From NCBI GenBank assembly GCA_003149835.1, contig QAMX01000003.1, positions 1-26,584 on the forward strand: DNA of 26,584 bases, written 5' to 3'. The translations under genes were made by a program, and so were the position numbers. Source of the stretch: Clostridiales bacterium. GTDB lineage: Bacteria; Bacillota; Clostridia; Oscillospirales; QAMX01. How positions within the stretch are numbered: position 1 is the stretch's first letter; each line of letters opens with the position of its first letter. Below, piece after piece: positions 9,661 through 16,941 of this stretch. The notes below the pieces were generated by a model. That model was not told the origin of the DNA. It did not search any database and saw only the letters and a list, made by a program, of their open reading frames with translations.

Positions 9661-10869
9661 TCATCGGCCGTCCAAAAGCTTTAAAATTTCAGGAAACGGT
9701 TCGAGGCTGCGGCGGAGAATGCCGTGCATCTGCGCGATGGCGATGCCGTAATTGGTGACCGGCACGCCGCATTCGGCGGCGCGGCGGAGGCGGCTCTGCA
9801 TTTCCCTCTCGTTGAGCATACAGCCGCCGCAGTGGAGAATCAGCGCGTACTGCGACAGGTCCTCCGGAAATTCCGTCCCCGATGTGAAGCAAAATTCGGG
9901 GTTCCGGCCCGTATATTTCCGAATCCATGCCGGCAGCTTGACCGTCCCGATGTCCCCGCACTGGCGGTGGTGCGTACAGCCCTCGGAGATCAGCACCCTG
10001 TCGCCGTCTTTGAGGCGCGTTAGCTGCGCGACCCCGCGCACCAACTCCGGAAGATTGCCCTTATAGCGGGCAAAGAGAATGGAAAAAGAGGTCAGCAGAA
10101 CGTCCGCGGGCGTTTCCGCCGATACTTTTCCAAAGACCTGCGAATCGGTGACGACGAGCTTCGGCGGCGCGCCGAGCCGGGCCAGCGTATCGCTGAATTC
10201 GCTGTCGCGGCAGACGACCGCCGCGGCGCCGGCTTCGAGGATATCGCGGATCGTCTGCTGCTGCGGCAGAATCAGCCGCCCCTTCGGCGCCGCCGAATCG
10301 ATCGGCACGACGAGCACGGCGATCTCTCCCCCGCTCACCAGATCGGCGATGAGCCGCTTTTCGTTCCCGGCGCTCTTTGTCAGGCGCGCCAGCATTTCTT
10401 TCAACTCGCGGATATTTTGCCCTGTCGCCGCGCTCACATAGATCGAATTTTCCGTCGGCGGCGGGCAGTCGGCGAGCAGGTCGGCTTTGTTGTAGGCGAC
10501 GACATAGGGCAGATTTTTTTCGGAAAACAGCGCGATGAGCGCGCGGTCGCCGGCTTCGAGCCCTCTGGCGGCGTCCACCACGAGGACGGCGATATCCGTA
10601 TACTCCAACGCCTGCTTCGCCTTTTTGACGCGCAGCGCGCCGAGCGCGCCCTCGTCGTCCGTGCCCGGCGTGTCAACGATGACGACCGGGCCGAGCGGCA
10701 GAAGCTCCATCGATTTTTTCACGGGGTCGGTGGTCGTCCCCTTGACGTCGGAGACGACGGCGAGCTCCTGTCCGGTGACGGCGTTGACCACGCTGGACTT
10801 TCCCGCGTTTCTGAGCCCGAAAAAGCCGATATGCACGCGCTCCGCCGCCGGCGTGTCGTTCAGTCCCAT
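9661..10869 (-). CDS. hydF: [FeFe] hydrogenase H-cluster maturation GTPase HydF
   Basis: Scaffold GTPase on which the diiron subcluster made by HydE and HydG is assembled before transfer to the hydrogenase. The GTPase domain has P-loop GLRNAGKSS (18-26), G3 DTPGTDD and G4 NKAD. The C-terminal half carries the Fe-S ligand pattern CxH...HCxxC (CTH at about residue 310, HCGGC near 358). The 402 residues match the family. The ATG is preceded by AAAGGAG at 11 nt. It is the last gene of the operon, 24 bases after hydG. The structural hydrogenase gene is not in the window. Confidence 0.97.
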   Translation of the reverse strand: MGLNDTPAAERVHIGFFGLRNAGKSSVVNAVTGQELAVVSDVKGTTTDPVKKSMELLPLGPVVIVDTPGTDDEGALGALRVKKAKQALEYTDIAVLVVDAARGLEAGDRALIALFSEKNLPYVVAYNKADLLADCPPPTENSIYVSAATGQNIRELKEMLARLTKSAGNEKRLIADLVSGGEIAVLVVPIDSAAPKGRLILPQQQTIRDILEAGAAAVVCRDSEFSDTLARLGAPPKLVVTDSQVFGKVSAETPADVLLTSFSILFARYKGNLPELVRGVAQLTRLKDGDRVLISEGCTHHRQCGDIGTVKLPAWIRKYTGRNPEFCFTSGTEFPEDLSQYALILHCGGCMLNEREMQSRLRRAAECGVPVTNYGIAIAQMHGILRRSLEPFPEILKLLDGR

Positions 10870-10893
10870 ACGTTCAAGCGCTCCTTTCCCAAG

Positions 10894-12342
10894 CTAAAAG
10901 CGGAAGTCGCGGCGGTTTGAGTTGCTGATGTCCGCGATGTTCTGCGCCGCGACGGCGCGCACCTTTTCCTTCGGGATCTTTTCAAGCTCTTTTTCGATCA
11001 GCGCAAAGCCGATTCGCTTTGTCTCCTCGGAGGCGTAATCGACCAGAAACTCCGCCAGCGTCATCAGCGCGTTCGGATGGCAGCAGTTGAGAATCTGCCC
11101 GCTTTTGCAGAGGCTCATAAAGCGGTCTCCGGTTCTTCCCTCGCGGTAGCACGCCGTGCAGAAGGAGGGGATGTGCCCGTTCTGCATCAGCCAGCGCACC
11201 ACCTCGTCCAGCGAGCGCTGGTCGGACACGTCGAACTGCTCGGTGTCGTGCGGCCGCTCCGCCTCGGTATAGCCGCCGACCGACGTGCGGGAGCCGCCGC
11301 TGACCTGCGAGATGCCGAGCCGCAGCAGCTTTGTGCGCACCTGCTCCGACTCTCTTGTGGAGATGATCATGCCGGTATAGGGGACGGCCAGACGGATACA
11401 GGCCGTAATTTTGGCAAAGATCTCGTCGGAGATGGAGTTGTCAAAAGCGGTCGGGTCGATGTCGTCGGCGCGCTTGATCCGCGGGACGCTGATGGTGTGC
11501 GGCCCGACGCCGTGAACCGCTTCCAGATGCTCCGCGTGCATGATCAGGCCTGCGAATTCGTATTTGTACAGCTCCAAGCCGAACAGCACGCCGAGGCCGA
11601 CGTCGTCTATGCCGCCCTCCATGGCCCGGTCCATGGCCTCGGTGTGATAGTCATAGTCGTGCTTCGGTCCGGTCGGGTGGAGTTCCAGATAGCTCTTTTT
11701 ATGATACGTCTCCTGAAACAGAATATACGTGCCGATCCCCGCTTCTTTCAGGCGGCGGTAATTTTCCACCGTTGTCGCGGCGATGTTGACGTTGACTCTG
11801 CGGATCGCGCCGTTTTTGTGATTGACGCTGTAAATGGTTTTGATGCATTCGAGGATATATTCGATCGGGTTGTTGACGGGGTCCTCGCCGGCTTCAATCG
11901 CCAGCCGCTTGTGGCCCATGTCCTGCAAGGCCACGACCTCCCGCCGCACCTCCTCCTGCGTCAGCTTTTTTCTGGCGATGTGCTTGTTTTTGAGGTGGTA
12001 AGGACAGTATACACAGCCGTTGACGCAGTAATTCGAGAGGTAGAGCGGCGCGAACATGACAATGCGGTTGCCATAAAACGCCAGCTTGATTTCCTCGGCG
12101 ATGCGGTAGATCTGCTCGATCTTTTCGGGGATGTCGCAGGCCAGCAGCACCGACGCCTCGCGGTGCGTCAGCCCGCTGCACGTCGCGCCGGCTTCCGTTT
12201 TCTTCGGCCGCGCTTTTTCAAGAATCGCGTCGATCAACGCCGTGTTGCGCTTGTTTTTTTCCGCGTATTCGAGTGTTTCGAGGATTTCTCCGTCGTTGAT
12301 AAATTCCTCTGCTTTCAGAGATTTCGGATTGTAGACCGCCAT
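10894..12342 (-). CDS. hydG: [FeFe] hydrogenase maturase HydG (radical SAM tyrosine lyase)
   Basis: Cleaves tyrosine to yield CO and cyanide bound to iron, the diatomic ligands of the H-cluster. The radical-SAM cluster motif is CVNGCVYC (C106, C110, C113). The C-terminal auxiliary-cluster motif CxxC-x22-C is intact (C395, C398, C421), separating HydG from ThiH. The 482-residue length fits. The ATG has AAAGGAAAGG upstream. It lies 39 bases after hydE and 24 before hydF, in a single operon. Confidence 0.98.
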   Translation of the reverse strand: MAVYNPKSLKAEEFINDGEILETLEYAEKNKRNTALIDAILEKARPKKTEAGATCSGLTHREASVLLACDIPEKIEQIYRIAEEIKLAFYGNRIVMFAPLYLSNYCVNGCVYCPYHLKNKHIARKKLTQEEVRREVVALQDMGHKRLAIEAGEDPVNNPIEYILECIKTIYSVNHKNGAIRRVNVNIAATTVENYRRLKEAGIGTYILFQETYHKKSYLELHPTGPKHDYDYHTEAMDRAMEGGIDDVGLGVLFGLELYKYEFAGLIMHAEHLEAVHGVGPHTISVPRIKRADDIDPTAFDNSISDEIFAKITACIRLAVPYTGMIISTRESEQVRTKLLRLGISQVSGGSRTSVGGYTEAERPHDTEQFDVSDQRSLDEVVRWLMQNGHIPSFCTACYREGRTGDRFMSLCKSGQILNCCHPNALMTLAEFLVDYASEETKRIGFALIEKELEKIPKEKVRAVAAQNIADISNSNRRDFRF

Positions 12343-12381
12343 TTGAACCTTTCCTTTCTTCTGGTCAGAAACTCTTCCCGT

Positions 12382-13443
12382 TTAGATGTTTGAATCCCTT
12401 TTGACGTCGCCGCGGTCCGTCACAAGCTCATAGCCGATCGCGCGCATCCGCGCCGCAAGGCTGTCCCTCTGCTGCGCCGATTCGCTGCCGTCCGAGAGCT
12501 TGCCGTCGTACAGCTCATATTTCCGCCGCACCGCCGCGGGCGACAGGTTCGGCATTACGACGTTTGCGCCCGCCAGAATTCCCTTTTCGCGCCCGTCGGC
12601 TTCCATTGTCCCCAGCGCCGTGGTGGCCGGGAGCAAAACCCACGGGAGGATCAGGCGTATGACGGACAGGAGATAACAGGTCAGCTCCACGCTGCCCGCC
12701 GGTTCGCCGCGGAACGGCGTCTCCCGGTGCGGGATAAACGGCCCGATGCCGCACATGTCGGGCTGAAACGTCTCGATCCATTTCAAGTCCTTTGCGAGCG
12801 CCGCCGCGGTCTGCCCCGGAGAGCCGACCATAAAGCCGCAGCCCGTCTGATAGCCGATCTCCCGCAAGTCGGACAGACACCGCATCCGCCGCTCAAACGA
12901 CATTTCCGGCGGGTGAAGCGACCGGTAATGCGCCTCGTCGGCGGTTTCATGGCGCAGCAGATAGCGGTCCGCGCCCGCGTCAAAGAGCCGCTGATAGCTC
13001 TCCCGGCTCCGCTCGCCCAGCGAAAGCGTGACGGCGCAGTCGGGATGCCGCAGCTTGACGCGGCGGACTATGCCGCACACAACCTCGTCGGTAAAGAACG
13101 GGTCCTCGCCGCCCTGCATGACAAAGGTGCGGAAGCCAAGGGCATAGCCCTCGTCGCAGCAGGCAGCGATCTGTTCGGCGCTGAGCCTGTACCGCTCGCA
13201 CGCGCGGTTGCTTCTGCGGATGCCGCAGTACAGACAGTCGTTTCGGCAGATGTTTGAGATCTCAATCAGTCCGCGGACAAAGACGGAACGGCCGTAAACC
13301 CGTTGCCGCTGCGCCGCCGCCTTTGCGGCCAGATAGGCGGCCGCTTCCCCGGTGCGCCCTTCGATCAGGGCTTCATATTCGCCGAGCGCCAGCGAGCGAC
13401 GCTCTTCAAGCGTGTCGATCAGCGAAAACAGCTCGTTTTTCAT
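12382..13443 (-). CDS. hydE: [FeFe] hydrogenase maturase HydE (radical SAM)
   Basis: Radical SAM enzyme that works on an iron-cysteine-CO-cyanide complex supplied by HydG during diiron-site synthesis. The radical SAM motif is CRNDCLYC (C66, C70, C73), followed by GIRRSN and the conserved MQGGEDP segment, typical of HydE and the related BioB/PylB. Its 353 residues match. The ATG overlaps the TGA of the upstream regulator gene by four bases (13440-13443), so the two are translationally coupled. hydG follows after 39 bases. Confidence 0.96.
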   Translation of the reverse strand: MKNELFSLIDTLEERRSLALGEYEALIEGRTGEAAAYLAAKAAAQRQRVYGRSVFVRGLIEISNICRNDCLYCGIRRSNRACERYRLSAEQIAACCDEGYALGFRTFVMQGGEDPFFTDEVVCGIVRRVKLRHPDCAVTLSLGERSRESYQRLFDAGADRYLLRHETADEAHYRSLHPPEMSFERRMRCLSDLREIGYQTGCGFMVGSPGQTAAALAKDLKWIETFQPDMCGIGPFIPHRETPFRGEPAGSVELTCYLLSVIRLILPWVLLPATTALGTMEADGREKGILAGANVVMPNLSPAAVRRKYELYDGKLSDGSESAQQRDSLAARMRAIGYELVTDRGDVKRDSNI

Positions 13444-13697
13444 GAGAAAATCTTGTTGGAATACGCCGTTTTGACGCTGACGCCGGCAATCTTCCCGATC
13501 TTTCCCGCCATGGCCGAGATCGTGTCCTGCGGCGCGTCCACGGCGACGCTGATGATATTGATCTTTTTCTCCCGATACGGAATCCCCATCCTGCCGACGA
13601 TCGAGCTTCCGTACTCATGCAGAACCGCGTTCAGCGGTTCGACCGCGTCCATATGCTCGACAATGATCCCCATAACCGCCACGCGCGTCTCCATCAT
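13440..13697 (-). CDS. TM1266-family iron-only hydrogenase system putative regulator
   Basis: Small protein of 85 residues resembling the Thermotoga TM1266 family, annotated as a putative regulator of the iron-only hydrogenase system, with an ACT/ferredoxin-like fold related to the NikR ligand domain. Family marks are VAVMGIIVEHMDAVEPLNAVLHEYGSSIVGRMGIPYREKKINIISV. No DNA-binding segment is present, so regulation, if real, is probably through metabolite binding or a partner. AGGAGG lies 6 nt before the first of two tandem ATG codons. It heads the hydE-hydG-hydF operon, and its own start lies only a few bases after a leader terminator (13712-13753). Confidence 0.9.
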   Translation of the reverse strand: MMETRVAVMGIIVEHMDAVEPLNAVLHEYGSSIVGRMGIPYREKKINIISVAVDAPQDTISAMAGKIGKIAGVSVKTAYSNKIFS

Positions 13698-13711
13698 GCG
13701 AGACCTCCTAC

Positions 13712-13753
13712 AAAAACCAAAAATTGCCGCCCTCCGTGAAAGAGGCGCGGCAA
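13712..13753 (-). terminator. Leader terminator before the hyd operon
   Basis: Minus strand: TTGCCGCGCCTC (13753-13742) pairs with GAGGGCGGCAA (13734-13724), giving 11 bp with one bulged G and a 7-base loop. It is followed by TTTTTGGTTTTT (13723-13712). Only one base separates the T tract from the AGGAGG of the first hyd gene. An upstream segment AGGCGGC (13800-13794) resembles the 3' arm and could pair with the 5' arm instead, as an antiterminator (inference). Confidence 0.75.
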
Positions 13754-13862
13754 TATACCCCGTATCATGCTCTCCATTTTACGAGATAAAGCGGCCGCCT
13801 TTCACCCGGATGGAAGGAAATTCCATCTTCATGTCAGGGGGTATCTGAGCTTGCAAAACTGC
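13712..13862 (-). ncRNA. Structured 5' leader of the hyd operon (candidate cis-regulatory RNA)
   Basis: From the predicted start near 13862, the minus-strand RNA can form a closing helix P1a AUACCCC/GGGGUAU (13838-13844 with 13755-13761). A 4x4 internal loop follows, then P1b CAUG/CAUG (13830-13833 with 13766-13769). Enclosed are P2 GAUGGAA/UUCCAUC (13821-13827 with 13809-13815), a weak P3 AAAG/CUUU (13799-13802 with 13788-13791) and P4 UCUC/GAGA (13783-13786 with 13771-13774). A terminator hairpin stands directly 3' of P1. This is the layout of a riboswitch or attenuator. I recognise no known class in it. The fold is by eye; ligand and function are unknown. Confidence 0.6.
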
Positions 13863-13868
13863 ATATAC

Positions 13869-13897
13869 AGTATACGCCCCGGCCGCAGAAAAGTCAA
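13869..13897 (-). promoter_or_regulatory. hyd operon promoter
   Basis: On the minus strand, -35 TTGACT (13892-13897), a 17-bp spacer and -10 TATACT (13869-13874) make a near-consensus sigma-A promoter. The predicted start near 13862 gives an untranslated leader of about 165 nt before the first ATG at 13697. Confidence 0.87.
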
Positions 13898-13939
13898 CCC
13901 CGCCGCCGGCCTTTTCAAGCTTTTTCCCGGCCTGAAAAC

Positions 13940-13979
13940 AAAAAAAGACGCCGGAATTTTCCAAATTCCGGCGTCTTTT
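13940..13979 (-). terminator. Intrinsic terminator after the CHR-GGT operon
   Basis: A perfect 13-bp stem (13947-13959 with 13963-13975, GACGCCGGAATTT and its complement, loop of 3) is followed on the minus strand by seven T (13946-13940). It ends the gamma-glutamyltransferase transcript just upstream of the hyd promoter. Four T on the other side make it partly bidirectional. Confidence 0.93.
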
Positions 13980-13994
13980 CCGGTAAAAGCAGCG

Positions 13995-15602
13995 TTACCA
14001 GACGGCGACCTGCCCGTCGCAGCGGGGCTCGGTCGCGCCGGCGAGCGTGCCGTGCTCGGTGTTCCAGATGATTTCGCCGCGGCCCATAAAGCTCCCGCTT
14101 TTTAGAATCTCGACCTCGTGGCCGCGCGCGCGGAGGCCGGCGGCGATGCCGGGGGCCATCGCTTCCTCCAACTGAATTTTCAAGCCGCCCGCCCACTGAA
14201 AGCGGGGCGCGTCCAGGCATTCCTGCGGGTTCATGCCGTAATCGATGGCGTTGACGAGCACCTGCAAATGCCCCTGCGGCTGCATAAAGCCGCCCATGAC
14301 GCCGAAGGGGCCGACCGCCTTGCCGTCCTTGCACAAAAAGCCGGGGATAATGGTATGATACGCCTTCTTGCCCGGCGCGTAGCAGTTGTCCGACGCCGGA
14401 TCAAACGAGAAGCCGCAGCCGCGGTCCTGCAAGGAGATGCCAGTGCCCGGGATGACGATGCCGGAGCCGAAGTTTTTGTAGTTGCTCTGGATATAGGAGA
14501 CCATGTTGCCCTCTCCGTCGGCCGTGCAGAGATAAACGGTGTCGCCGCAGCGCGGGTCGCCCGCATACGGCTGAATCGCCTCTTCGCCGATCAGAGCGCG
14601 GCGGCGGGCGGCGTAACCGGCCGAAAGGAGCTGCCCGACCGTGGTCTTCATCGCGGCGGGGTCGGCGACGTAGGTTCTCGCGTCGATAAAGGCGAGTTTC
14701 AGGGCCTCAATGAGCTTGTGATAGGTTTCGGGGTTCTCCTTTTCCGCAGGCAGTTCCATGCCCGACAGGATGTTGAGCGCCATCAGCACGGTGATGCCGT
14801 GGCCGTTGGGCGGCATTTCATAGACGTCATAGCCGCGGTAGTTCGCCGTGATCGGCTCGACCCATTCGGGGTGATAGCCGGTGAAGTCCTCCTCGCAGAG
14901 CCAGCCGCCCGTCTCGTCGGAAAAGGCGACGATTTTGCGCATCAGCTCGCCGCGGTAGTAGCTCTCCGCGCCCGTCGCGGCGATTTCGCGCAGGGTTCTC
15001 GCCATGTCGGCGCTGGCCCAGATCTCGCCGGCCGCCGGCGCGCGCCCCTTGGGCGCGAACGTGGCAAACCACGAGTCGAACAGCGGGTTTGCCAGCCTGG
15101 TATAGAGCGCGAAGGCCTTGCCCCAGTTGGCGGCGATGGTCGGGGAGACGGGATAGCCCGTTTCGGCGTAGGAGGCGGCGGGCTCCAAAGCGTCGGTCAA
15201 GGGCAGGCGGCCGAAGCGTTTCGACAGCTCGGCCCAGCCGCCCGGCGCGCCGGGGACCATGACGGGCTCCCAGCCCTCGGCGGGCATCTCGGTATAGCCC
15301 TTGGCCAAAAGCTGTTCCAGCGTCAGGTTTTTCGGCGAATAGCCGCTGGCGTTGAGGCCGTAAAGCCTGCCGCCGTGCCAGACCAGGGCGAAGGCGTCGC
15401 TTCCGAGGCCGTTGGAGTTCGGTTCTAAAACGGTGAGGGCCGCGGCGGCTGCGACGGCCGCGTCAACGGCGTTGCCTCCCTTTTGCAGGACGGAGAGGCC
15501 GGCCTGGGCGGCCAGCGGCGTCGAGGTGCAGACCATGCCGCGCGCGCCGTAGACGACGTTGCGGCGGGACGGATACGCATAGCGGTGCGGGTCAAAACGC
15601 AT
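13995..15602 (-). CDS. Gamma-glutamyltransferase-family protein (YwrD type)
   Basis: N-terminal-nucleophile hydrolase of the gamma-glutamyltransferase superfamily, which cleaves gamma-glutamyl bonds after self-processing into two subunits. The expected nucleophile is T355 in GDTVYLCTADGEGNMVS, with the oxyanion-side GTGISLQDRG and the MGGFMQPQGHLQ segment following. An N-terminal GMVCTSTPLAAQAGLSVLQKGGNAVDAAVA block is standard. Its 535 residues match the YwrD branch, and I see no signal peptide, so it is probably cytoplasmic. AAGGAGG lies 8 nt before the ATG and overlaps the region just after the CHR stop (13-base gap), showing operon membership. The substrate is unknown; glutathione is only one possibility. 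Confidence 0.92.
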   Translation of the reverse strand: MRFDPHRYAYPSRRNVVYGARGMVCTSTPLAAQAGLSVLQKGGNAVDAAVAAAAALTVLEPNSNGLGSDAFALVWHGGRLYGLNASGYSPKNLTLEQLLAKGYTEMPAEGWEPVMVPGAPGGWAELSKRFGRLPLTDALEPAASYAETGYPVSPTIAANWGKAFALYTRLANPLFDSWFATFAPKGRAPAAGEIWASADMARTLREIAATGAESYYRGELMRKIVAFSDETGGWLCEEDFTGYHPEWVEPITANYRGYDVYEMPPNGHGITVLMALNILSGMELPAEKENPETYHKLIEALKLAFIDARTYVADPAAMKTTVGQLLSAGYAARRRALIGEEAIQPYAGDPRCGDTVYLCTADGEGNMVSYIQSNYKNFGSGIVIPGTGISLQDRGCGFSFDPASDNCYAPGKKAYHTIIPGFLCKDGKAVGPFGVMGGFMQPQGHLQVLVNAIDYGMNPQECLDAPRFQWAGGLKIQLEEAMAPGIAAGLRARGHEVEILKSGSFMGRGEIIWNTEHGTLAGATEPRCDGQVAVW

Positions 15603-15615
15603 GGCGGTTTCCTCC

Positions 15616-16179
15616 TTACATCAGTTCGCCGACGACAATGCCGATCAAAGCGCCGGCGGCGATAAAGACCACCGGGTGCAGCTTTTTATACCTACGGATG
15701 AAAAAGAGCGCAATGCCGAAGATCACAAAGGCGGGGATGTTGACGATATTGAAAAAGCCCTTCGCGGAAAAATCGAACATGGAAACGCTGACGATGCCCC
15801 AGCAGGCGTTGGCAATCAGCCCGCAGACGGCGGGGCGCAGGCCGTAAAACGCCGAGTTGACCAAGGGGTTTTCGCGGAATTTTTGCAAAGCGCGCGCGAC
15901 AAGGAGGGCGATGACGCACGAGGGCAGCACCATCGCCACAGAGGCGACGAGCGCCCCGGGGACGCCGCGCAGCGTAAAGCCCACATAGGTGGCCATGTTG
16001 ATCCCGATCGGCCCCGGCGTCGACTCCGAAACGGCGACCATGTCGATGAGCTGGGCGTGGGTATACCAGCCGGTGCGCGTCGCGATATCGTAGAGAAAGG
16101 GCAGGGCGGCCAGCCCGCCGCCGACGGTGAAAAGGCCGGTTTTAAAAAACTCCCAGAAAAGCTGTAAGTAAAAGATCAT
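15616..16179 (-). CDS. Chromate transporter family protein, subunit 2 (short CHR)
   Basis: Short CHR-family membrane protein of 187 residues; pairs of these half-size proteins make one transporter. Conserved marks are FFKTGLFTVGGGLAALPFLYD near the start and SESTPGPIGINMATYVGF (the SxxxPGPxxxN signature). About five or six hydrophobic segments follow. The ATG at 16177-16179 overlaps the stop of the upstream partner (ATGA), so synthesis is coupled. An in-frame extension to 16566 would run through the partner gene in another frame and was rejected. CHR proteins can export chromate, but most members have no proven substrate; a sulfate-like anion or something else is possible. Confidence 0.93.
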   Translation of the reverse strand: MIFYLQLFWEFFKTGLFTVGGGLAALPFLYDIATRTGWYTHAQLIDMVAVSESTPGPIGINMATYVGFTLRGVPGALVASVAMVLPSCVIALLVARALQKFRENPLVNSAFYGLRPAVCGLIANACWGIVSVSMFDFSAKGFFNIVNIPAFVIFGIALFFIRRYKKLHPVVFIAAGALIGIVVGELM

Positions 16180-16724
16180 TTGCCCTTCCTCCCTTTGCGG
16201 ATTCGGCTGACGATCAGGCCGCACAGCGCCGCGCCGACGACATACCAGATGGGGGACAGCGGCAGCAGCGTCGCGCACAGAAAGACGGCGACAAAGATCG
16301 CGGCCGTCACCTTGTCGATCACGCCGGTTTTCAGCATGTTGATGATCACGCTGACAATGAGCGCCGCGACCACGACGCGGATGCCCCAAAACGCGTTCTG
16401 CACGATGGCGAGATGGGAGAAATTTTTCAAAAAAGCGGCGATGATCATAATGATCAGAATCGAGGGAGAGATCACGCCGATGGCGGCCGTCACGGCGCCT
16501 GAAACGCCTCTGGCCTTGTTGCCCACCATGATCGCCATGTTGCTGGCGATGATGCCGGGGATGCACTGGCTGACGGCAAAAAAGTCCAACAGCTCCTCTT
16601 TTGTCAGCCAGTGATAGCGGTCGATGGCTTCCTTTTCCAGCATGGGGATGATGGAATAGCCGCCGCCAAAGGTCAGCGCCCCGACGCGGAAAAAGGCGCA
16701 GTAAATCCGCAGTAATGCCCGCAA
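16176..16724 (-). CDS. Chromate transporter family protein, subunit 1 (short CHR)
   Basis: Partner half of the CHR pair: FFRVGALTFGGGYSIIPMLEKEAI and SQCIPGIIASNMAIMVGNKA are the family signatures, with several later hydrophobic helices and a basic tail. I start it at TTG 16722-16724 (182 aa, MRALLRIYCAFF), which has AGAGAGG 7 nt upstream. The in-frame ATG at 16784 lies within the -10 box of the promoter and upstream of the predicted transcription start, so it cannot be used from that promoter. It is first in an operon with the second subunit and a YwrD-type gamma-glutamyltransferase. Confidence 0.92.
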   Translation of the reverse strand: MRALLRIYCAFFRVGALTFGGGYSIIPMLEKEAIDRYHWLTKEELLDFFAVSQCIPGIIASNMAIMVGNKARGVSGAVTAAIGVISPSILIIMIIAAFLKNFSHLAIVQNAFWGIRVVVAALIVSVIINMLKTGVIDKVTAAIFVAVFLCATLLPLSPIWYVVGAALCGLIVSRIRKGRKGK

Positions 16725-16782
16725 AGAAAACACCTCTCTGTTATCGAACCGCCGTTTCAGGCGGCTCTGTTTCCGTCTGAAC

Positions 16783-16811
16783 ATTATATCATAACCGCCG
16801 GCAAATGAAAA
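16783..16811 (-). promoter_or_regulatory. CHR-GGT operon promoter (extended -10)
   Basis: On the minus strand, TGA-TATAAT (core 16783-16788) is an exact extended -10. A weak -35 TTTTCA (16806-16811) sits 17 bp upstream. The predicted start near 16776 makes a leader of about 50 nt to the TTG start of the first transporter gene. Confidence 0.75.
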
Positions 16812-16864
16812 GGGCTTCGGGCGGCCGGAAAAGAAATTCCGCCTGCGCGAAAAAAGGCTGAATG

Positions 16865-16914
16865 AAAAAAAAGGGCGCGGAAAGCAAACGGAAAAATGTT
16901 TCTCCCCGCGCGCC
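16865..16914 (-). terminator. Intrinsic terminator after the alpha/beta hydrolase gene
   Basis: On the minus strand, GGCGCGCGG (16914-16906) pairs with CCGCGCCC (16880-16873) with one bulged C. An inner AAAC/GTTT pairing extends it, and eight T follow (16872-16865). It closes the oxidoreductase-hydrolase transcript and insulates the CHR promoter. Confidence 0.85.
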
Positions 16915-16941
16915 GTTTTCTTTTCATATGGCTCCGCCGCG

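Noticed and set aside
11077..12393. 438-codon open frame opposite hydG
   Set aside because: Arg/Ala/Val-rich antisense shadow without motifs; hydG is intact on the other strand.
13779..13832. 17-codon ATG frame inside the hyd leader, a possible leader peptide
   Set aside because: The bases before its ATG are pyrimidine-rich with no ribosome binding site, no codon run suggests attenuation, and the same bases pair in P1b and P2.
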